Shown here piece by piece: positions 56,910-64,000 of a stretch of DNA of 64,000 nucleotides (positions within the stretch are counted from its first letter, which is position 1; every line of letters begins with the position of its first letter). The notes under the pieces were generated by a model, which saw only the letters and a program-made list of their open reading frames with translations, had not been told where the DNA came from and did no database searches. The stretch lies in NCBI GenBank assembly GCA_003254925.1, contig QANZ01032026.1, positions 272,394 to 336,393 on the forward strand, in the 5' to 3' direction. Source of the DNA: Chamaecrista fasciculata (lineage: Eukaryota; Streptophyta; Magnoliopsida; Fabales; Fabaceae). The position numbers and the translations under genes were made by a program.

Positions 56910-59842
56910 CTAGTATGGTACCCGTGCATTCGCACGGGTGTGTTTGTTCGCACGGGTGTGTTTGTCTACAATTCTATGGAAGTCATGAAACTGGTTTAGA
57001 CAATATTGGCTTCTATGTACAAAAATACAGTAGCTATCAAACTGAATTGGACAGAAAAATACAGAATTATAATTTGCAAGTGTAATGAAGCTGCATATTG
57101 CAAAAAAAATTAACAACTATCCAGACAAATACAGAATTGTAATTTGCAAGTCTATGTAACTGAATTTGATAAGGCAAAGTAGAGAAATGCAGACAAATGT
57201 TAAGTTAGCTACTATCCAGAGAAATACAAAAATTAGCAAGTATCCAGAGAAATACTGTAAGCAAGCTTTGTACAAATCCTGAGAAGAAAACATTTGCAGA
57301 AACCCATATATGCAGCAAACATTTGCAAAAACCCATACAAAATGAAAAGAAATTCGTAGGATTTGCAGTATACTACTAAACTCTATCCTACCATTTTCTT
57401 CTATTGTGTCTACAAAGTAACTAAAAAAAAGATCAGTTTGAACAAAAAATGACTAAAAAAAGATCAATTTGAACCAAAAAAAAAAGAGAAAGATCAATTA
57501 GTTTTATATTGACTCAAATTCATAGAATCTAATTATTAGAGAAAAACTACAAAGGATGTCATCTTAGAGAAATGCTATTGCATTCTCACAAATTTTCAGG
57601 CTACAGGGGATGTCATCTTAGAGAAAAGCTACAACATTCTCAAAGTTTGTAGAAGCTATGAGACTACAAATCATCATGGCCCTTAATTAAACATGCTTGA
57701 AAAAATTAATCAAAATTAATTATGTTAATCCTTGACATGAAATTCATGAAAAAATCTTTTACTTAGGCAGACCAATATCATGCAGGATGCCTTAATCTTG
57801 GCTTTGATTACCTCCAACTGCAAAAGAAAAAATAACTATCAGTTGGCTTTCACCACCTTCATCTATTTGCATTATACACAATATAAAAATCCAAAGTCAG
57901 ATATCCAGTCATTCTAAAAAGATATAAGTGTTTTGATACAACTTACATTGTTGGCAGCAAAAATAAGAGGCAGAGCATAAAAAAAACAAGCATACCTTGT
58001 CTTAATAATAATAAAATAAAATCTTTCACACTTTTTGTAATGTACTTGTCAAAAGTGTCAAGAGTGACATAAAACCTTTTTCTATTTGCATCAAAATCAA
58101 TATATATCCCAGCCAATGACATTGAAAGCATCATCTCAATGCATGTTATGATATACAACCTTAAAGCATATAAAATAGGAAGGGGCTCAGAAATTTGCAG
58201 TAAATTTCTTCTTGTACATACCTCAAGTAAACAAAACATCAAATTTCAGCAAAGGCATCAGCAAATTAAACAGCAAATTTCAGGGGTTAAATCAAAACTA
58301 TCACAAAATTGCAGGTGGTGTAAGGAAATGGGAAGATTGCAAAAAGTGCTGCAAAAGTATTTCATGAGTTAAGAAATAATATGGTAAACATGAAAGTCAA
58401 CTTATTCTCAAAGATACCAATATGTAGAGTATTGCCAAAACAGAAAATTGATTGATGAATGATAACTCAAGTCTTGACACCCTAATGGTAAGTTTCTCCA
58501 ATCAAAATAGCTTCTGTAAATCCACATAGATGCATATCTCAATGATGCTACTTTCTGCAAATCTGATGCTACTTTCTGCATAACTCAATGATTGTTGGAA
58601 GGTTGGCTTCATTTAACTTGATTATGTCTGTCAGTGATTGTTGTTAAAATTCAGAGCAAATTACACTTCCCTCTCTTTAGAGATGCTTAAATTACACATT
58701 CATCCTTTCTATTTTCAAAATATATAACCCAAGACTCTTGGGAATCAGGCCCCAAAAAAAAAGACTGTTGGGAATATTTCCTAAAAGATTCTTAATGTCT
58801 TTCTTTTTTTTTTTAAAATGAGTTGATATAATTTGAATTTACCAAATTATCACCACCTTTACTATAAACCCCTAGCTCAGATCTGTCTCCATAGAAGTTT
58901 TTGAAGACCCAAAACCCACCAAACCTGCATAGTGTATACGATAAGTAAAAGGAGAAGAAAATTCAAACTCCTAACTAATAAAAGACTCATGGATTTCTGG
59001 CCAATATATGATAGTAAGAAAGGTATTTTCTATACTACCTGAGAAAAAGAAGCATGATCTATCCACATCCTTTCCTATATTTTTCAAATTAACAACAGTG
59101 GCCAAGATATTTCTACGAAATCACAATCAATTCTTGTGCCAAATCTGGAACTATCTATTTATCCTTCATCTCCAATATGGATGCTGTTGTCGTTAACACA
59201 CTCATACACAGTCTTAATCCAAAACACACATTTAGGTTAATGGAGACTATTTTTGTAAAAAAGCTGTGCACCCACGTATCTAAACATTGGAATAAGAAAC
59301 TCTAATGGACTTAAAAAAAAAGATTGAGGATGAAATTGACAGTTTGTGTAAAGTTTGGGGACGTAGTTGAAAGAAAAAAATGTTTGGGGACGAAATTGAG
59401 AGTTAATGTAAAGTTTTGGGACAAAATCAGAAAGTACAAAATTGACAATAAAAAAAGATTGAGGATGAAATTGACAGCTTGTGTAAAGTTTGGGGACGAA
59501 GTTGAAAGAAAAAAAAGTTTGGGAACGAAATTGAGAGTTGATGTAAAGTTTGGGGACAAAATCAGAAAGTACAAAATTGACAATAAAAAAAGATTGAGGA
59601 TGAAATTGACAGTTGATATAAATTTTGGGGATAAAATTGACAAAAAAAAGATTGAGGATAGAAAAAAGAAATAAAAAATGAGGGACACGTGTTAATTTCT
59701 CAATGCAATGAAGAAAAAAAAAATTTGCTACTTTAAAGCAGGTGCTGACACGTGTCAAAATAAAACATTGTTAAAATTTGCTACTTTAAAGCAGGTGCTG
59801 ACACGTGTCAAAATAAAACATTGTTTTATTATATAGTATAGA
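56910..59842 (-). mobile_element. Non-autonomous Helitron
   Basis: On the minus strand the element starts TCTATACTATATAATAAAAC at 59842 and ends with a hairpin CCCGTGCGAATGCACGGG followed by TACCATA and CTAG at 56913-56910. Flanking bases are A (5') and T (3'), as expected for Helitron insertion between A and T. The interior has no Rep-helicase. It contains a 135-bp tandem repeat (59321-59670), a 53-bp duplicated 5' region (59721-59773 and 59774-59825) with the palindrome 'tgacacgtgtca', and many 'aatttgcaag' and 'tacagaatt' words at 57040-57250. A 99-codon frame at 57943-58242 is not recognised. The 5' end is inferred from terminal words only. Confidence 0.7.
59321..59670. repeat. 135-bp tandem repeat inside the Helitron
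   Basis: 'agattgaggatgaaattgac' recurs at exactly 59321, 59456 and 59591, a 135-bp period. The unit is built from 'ggggacgaaattga' phrases also found in the arms of the MITE at 11026-11402. Because 135 is divisible by three, reading frames of over 100 codons stay open on both strands; these are not genes. Confidence 0.92.
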
Positions 59843-60986
59843 TTCTATTAATAAAAATAACGCTAGATTATCAAAAAAAAAAATAACGCTAGGTATTAGA
59901 TAAAATTATATTTTATTTTTTAATATATGAATAATAATAATTAAACTCGTGTTGAATGTTGATATAAAATTCTGAGGTTAAAAGATCATTTTGGTCATAA
60001 ATGTATGCATTAATGATTGTTTGGTCCTTTATATTTCAAAATGTTCAAATTAGTCTCAAATATTGGCGAAATATTTTATTTTGATCCCAAACTATTGAAT
60101 ATGATCATATTTCTCTTATTTTAAATTTGAATGTGACAAGATCAAAACTACGTATTATTTTTAAAGAGTACTTTCTTTATCCCGTAACTATTATTGTCTA
60201 TCGTTTCTAACAGTATTGTCCACTTTTGATTTGCAGTGCCACTCTGCATTACTTTGATCTTTTATAAGCATGAAGCATCGCATGAAAACTAAATTTTGTT
60301 TGTCCGTAATAAAGCAATTAATATCTTACACCTCCATCTTAAGTTTTTCCTTGATAAATGCAAGAAATGACAGCTTATGAATCCAAAATTTGCATAATTT
60401 ATATCTTAATATCTTATAAACTTAATACAAAGATGAAGTTACTTTGTTTGTACATGGCAAATTACAACTGTTACAAACAGTATAAGGGTAATGTTGGAAG
60501 TTCCTTAGGTTGTGATCAACCAATCAGTAGTCAAAAAACACCAAATATCTGGAATGAGGAATAGGTGAAGATACATTAATCATAATGATATGATAAATTA
60601 GAAAAAAAAAAAAAAGTAGTAATGAAACAATCATGAAGATAATCAAAATTTCTTGGGAATAGATCTTCTAAAGTTAGAATTTTCTAAATTTTCTGAAGTC
60701 CCTTCTTCTTATATACAGAACACTAGAACAGACAACTTTTTTAACTTTTTTCTTTTTATATTATTTGGATTCTGAACCAATCACTAGATGTTATAGGTGA
60801 TCTTTAGGAAATTTAGGGAATACTAACTTTAGGGGATCCATTTCCCAATTTCTTACTTACTTCTCCTATTTTGAAATTGAAGAAACTTATCCTCTATCCT
60901 CCATTTTTACGTCTAGTGTCTACTAATCTTGAAAAGAACCTAAAAGGAAAAACCAATTCCACCTTTTTTCTTTCAAATGGAAATGG
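59843..60986. other. Spacer and 3' side of the small membrane protein gene
   Basis: AT-rich with no recognisable gene. 60040-60160 carries 'aaattagtctcaaatattgg' and 'atatgatcatatttctctta' phrases like those of the 34075-34532 element. The part from about 60650 to 60986 may be the 3' untranslated region of the gene at 60987. Confidence 0.4.
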
Positions 60987-61277
60987 CTAAAAATATCTTC
61001 CCTTTCCCTCCCTCATGTATTTCTTTACGTGCTTCAACTGACATGAAACTTTAGAGGCTCCAGTCAATCCAGAGCAGGGCCTAACAGCCTCAAAAGTGAT
61101 AGCAAAGTAGAGATAAATAGTACAGAGAAAGGTTAGTATAACAAGAGCCGTTAAGAGGAAGCGATGCCTCCGCATAAGTGTTGACCAACTACCCAATTCA
61201 TCTCTGTGAAAACGTCTCCTGTGTGATGGTGACCCTATGATGGGAGATGAAGATGACAAAATGGAGTCAAGAACCAT
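60987..61277 (-). CDS. Small one-pass membrane protein, unknown function
   Basis: A 96-residue frame: MVLDSILSSSSPIIGSPSHRRRFHRDELGSWSTLMRRHRFLL, then a hydrophobic segment of about 20 residues (LLTALVILTFLCTIYLYFAI, roughly 41-60), then a C-terminal part with two cysteines (CSGLTGASKVSCQLKH) and a basic end. I recall similar uncharacterised plant proteins of this length with DELGSWSTL and CSGLTG motifs, but cannot name the family. Positive charges before the membrane segment suggest the N-terminus faces the cytosol, with the two cysteines perhaps disulphide-bonded outside. An AG acceptor 18 bases before the ATG (61295-61296 region, 'TACTTTCAG' on the minus strand) suggests a spliced 5' leader. 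The purposeful N-terminus and composition make it a likely real gene. Confidence 0.72.
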   Translation of the reverse strand: MVLDSILSSSSPIIGSPSHRRRFHRDELGSWSTLMRRHRFLLTALVILTFLCTIYLYFAITFEAVRPCSGLTGASKVSCQLKHVKKYMREGKGRYF

Positions 61278-61296
61278 GACTTTTCCTCAGCCTAAC

Positions 61297-63420
61297 TGAA
61301 AGTACATATGAGTTCAAATATTAGTAAAACCATTAAAAGAAAATGAATGATTTTCTGAACATAGATAGGATGACAAGATAAACAAGAACTCTCAGAGTAG
61401 CAAAACGGATAGAGTCTTGAAATCATAGACACATATTCATGCTATAGCTATGTGAAAATGTAGAACACGACAAAATGTGTAGTCTCCAACTCTCCATCTC
61501 CAAATAGCTCATGAATACAATCCGTAATACTTTATTAACGAAAACCAAACACGTCATGTATTTTTAATTATTTTTCGAATGAAATCATATGAATTATGAA
61601 TATAAAAAGAACCTATAAATAAAATGAATGTGACAGTCATCAGTTCACACTCATTTCTTTGATCATTAGAAATACTAGATTCAACAGGCCCTGTCCTGCC
61701 TCTAGAGGGCCAATATCTTAAGGTTTGGTTGAATTTAATTCATATCTAGTTCTTTTTTTTCTTCTGGTGGAAGTCACGTAGAAGCTATAGATATTAGGCA
61801 AAAGTCAAGACAACATAGATGTATCCTAATTTGAAAAGACAAATATATGATATAATGCAGGAGTCAAAGAGATACCAAAATTACAAAACCAATTCACATA
61901 ATGTATTAGAAAAAAAATTTAAAAAGGACAAAATCTGAAATATTTGAAAATTCCAAATTTACAACCAAATCTGCTTCTAATGTTCCAAACAAAAATGATG
62001 ATGAAGTCGCTGTATTCCCCATGCTAGATGCCTACACTCAGAATCTTAGACCAACTTGGTAACACAACCGTTAAATAGTATGATATATTTGAATAAGACT
62101 GTTCTAAAAAAATATTAACCATCCGACATTCTCTCTAAAATGTTTGCAAAATGAATAAAGGCATAAAAACAAAATAGGCAACTAGAAGAAGCCTTTCAAC
62201 ACATAATAGCATTGGGATGTGACTAGATTTCTCTCTCTTTGGTAAAACTTGAGTAATGAGAACTTTAGACTAAGTTGGGGAAATGAAAATTCAAGTTGAA
62301 ATGGAGCTATACTAGATTTCAGGGTAACTAACAAGAATGTGAAGTGAATAGAATAACTATATGAGCATATGTTACCTTAGAACACCATAGACAACCCTTT
62401 TAGAACCGGAAGGATAGTGAATAAATAAAATTAAAAGACAAGCCTTTAATAGTCCTAAACTACACCGAGCACGACTATCCTTACCAAAGCATCATCTCGA
62501 GGGAAAAGGTTAGGGGTGCTATAGTTGTTTTACACTGTCCAGAATCATTTATTTTTAAATACTTCTATTTTCTCTAACAAAAGAAAATGCCTTCTTTTTT
62601 TTTCCTTTGGTAGGCTGTAAAAGTGAGATTTATACACTCATTTTTTTTTATTTACTTGATAATGCAATCTCCCACTTTTAGCCTATGATTTATCAAGCCA
62701 TTTGCAGCTGCAACATTATAAACGAACTTAAGGCATCAATCATAATGAACCATCAAACTAAATGCATCAGTAAACAATCAAAGAAAGGGATACCACTTGC
62801 ATAGAATCCATGTAATTGTCAAATTAAGCAAATAGTATGATTACAAAAACATTAGTTCTAGACACTTACAACAGCATTGATGCAAGAAAATATCAACAAT
62901 TAGTTGTGGCAAGGCTTTCAATCTAATTATCTAATATCCAAATGAGCTAATCTCCCTAACCATTCTTCATGGATTTTGTAAACATTAAATCCATATATGA
63001 GATATCCTCAAGTACTCTTGCCGCTGCTTTCATTTTCATATTATTTTTAGGCTAAAAGGTTTTGGACATTGTTAAAATTTGTGAAACGTTGCAAACGCCA
63101 TAAAAAGACAACATGAAAGCATTTTAGATGCCATGAGACACATAGATATATCAGTAAATAACCATCGACATGCATTGAGATTCAACAAAATGCGATTAAA
63201 ATAATCAATAAGGCATTTAAATTTTTCGAAGTGTTTGAATATATTTCACGTGATATTTTACAAATAAAATATTCTGATATCACTAATGAATCAATACTTT
63301 AACATTCTATTGATAATAGCATGCATTATCCGCATACTCGTATCCTACCGTTTCAGATACGACACACCAAGTGTCTGATTCACGCGGGAAGCCTTAGAAA
63401 AATCAATCCATCGCCCACAG
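61297..63420 (-). other. Probable 5'-leader intron of the small membrane protein gene
   Basis: No coding region or structured repeat is recognisable in these 2.1 kb. The acceptor just upstream of the ATG at 61277 and donor-like 'GGAG|GTATGC' (minus strand, near 63620) or 'AATC|GTAAGC' (near 63780) in the less AT-rich stretch 63420-63900 fit one long leader intron, common in plant housekeeping genes. This is inferred; no transcript was seen. Confidence 0.4.
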
Positions 63421-63890
63421 TTTGGGTCATGAATCTCATGATCGATTGCTTTCATCTCTCGTCTTACTTCTCGAAATAAGAATTCGAGGATCAAATAAAA
63501 AAAAAACTCTAATATCGTCAACATGTTTCCTAAATTCGAGGATTGAGGATTTGAGGAGAGAAATCAAAATGAGGGTTCAAGAACCAAATCGAAAAATGAA
63601 GAATGGTCAACAAGAGCATACCTCCACTGCCAGAGAAAGTTCAAGGAAGAGCAATTTGGTTGCTCTACATATGCAGTTTTACGGCTTCAAGGTTCAAACT
63701 CACCTTACCATTCAGAGCTTTGGAGATATTTCCCAAAGAATTTGAGACGAAAACGAATGAACCTTTTGAGGAATGCTTACGATTTTAGATCTGAATTCCA
63801 GAGAGAAGAGCGAAGCGATGTTTGCAATTTCGCCAGAATTGGAATGAGAGTTAACGGTGGGTTCACAGATTTGGAAATTGGAAAATTTAG
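63421..63890 (-). promoter_or_regulatory. Probable first non-coding exon and promoter of the small membrane protein gene
   Basis: On the minus strand this stretch is pyrimidine-rich with words such as 'CGCTTCGCTCTTCTCTCTGG', typical of plant transcript starts, and has splice-donor-like sites near 63780 and 63620. The plus-strand frames here (63422-63969) are short and unrecognised. It could equally belong to a divergent gene beyond the window edge. Confidence 0.35.
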
Positions 63891-64000
63891 GGCCTGTTTG
63901 GGAGGAGATGGATCTCATCTCATTCAATCATTATCTCATTTTAGAAAATTTAGCTTTTACAATTACTAATTTATCCCTACTTACACACCTATAATTACCT
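63891..64000. repeat. Start of a further repeat at the window edge
   Basis: 'gggcctgtttgggaggagat' followed by 'ctcatctcattcaatcatt' is the kind of terminus seen in several plant MITE/PIF-like elements; the rest is outside the window. Confidence 0.35.

Noticed and set aside
59237..59758. A 173-codon frame and several others of over 100 codons on both strands
   Set aside because: They come from a 135-bp tandem repeat whose length is divisible by three, inside a Helitron; the repeated 'FVPKLYINSQF'-type peptide has low complexity and no family resemblance.

Overview
This is nuclear DNA from a flowering plant, almost certainly a eudicot. The intron-containing genes belong to plant families (alpha-expansin, chloroplast PGRL1, SERINC/TMS, pentatricopeptide repeat, LRR receptor-like proteins). 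The AT-rich spacers are packed with plant transposons: Mutator-like, hAT, Helitron, copia, long-LTR and TRIM elements. The species cannot be told from the sequence alone. I saw no tRNA, rRNA or CRISPR.

Layout. 1-6060 is a transposon graveyard whose highlight is a complete Pack-MULE (2965-4269) carrying a spliced-structure fragment of a proline/compatible-solute transporter gene. 6067-7829 (-) is a two-exon alpha-expansin with two MITEs in its intron. 10744-14484 (-) is a ten-exon PGRL1 gene with two MITEs in introns and one just downstream. 15028-17064 is a broken copia element. 18125-21735 holds a 1.25-kb direct duplication surrounding an inverted repeat of a polygalacturonase gene fragment. 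23428-25926 holds three Helitron helicase remnants, two of them near-identical copies joined at a single N. 26216-29751 is a long LTR-like element that runs into a 310-base N gap.

30062-33959 (-) carries two nearly identical PPR genes, the second starting exactly at another single N, so the duplication may be an assembly artefact. 35983-50420 is a tandem cluster of three LRR receptor-like protein genes (-), all broken: one by an internal deletion, a 4.27-kb LTR insertion and a frameshift, one by several small indels, and one heavily decayed. Between them lie a TRIM retroelement, a perfect 27-bp hairpin and an LTR end. 51061-55404 (-) is an intact six-exon SERINC gene. 56910-59842 is a non-autonomous Helitron (-). 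60987-61277 (-) encodes a small one-pass membrane protein whose promoter and leader probably lie at the right edge of the window.

The likely functional genes (expansin, PGRL1, PPR, SERINC, small membrane protein) are unrelated in pathway. A recurring theme is that each of the three multi-exon genes carries, in an intron, a Mutator-type element beginning GGCAAAAG. Exon boundaries were set by hand from GT/AG signals, reading frame and remembered family conservation; no alignment or search was run.
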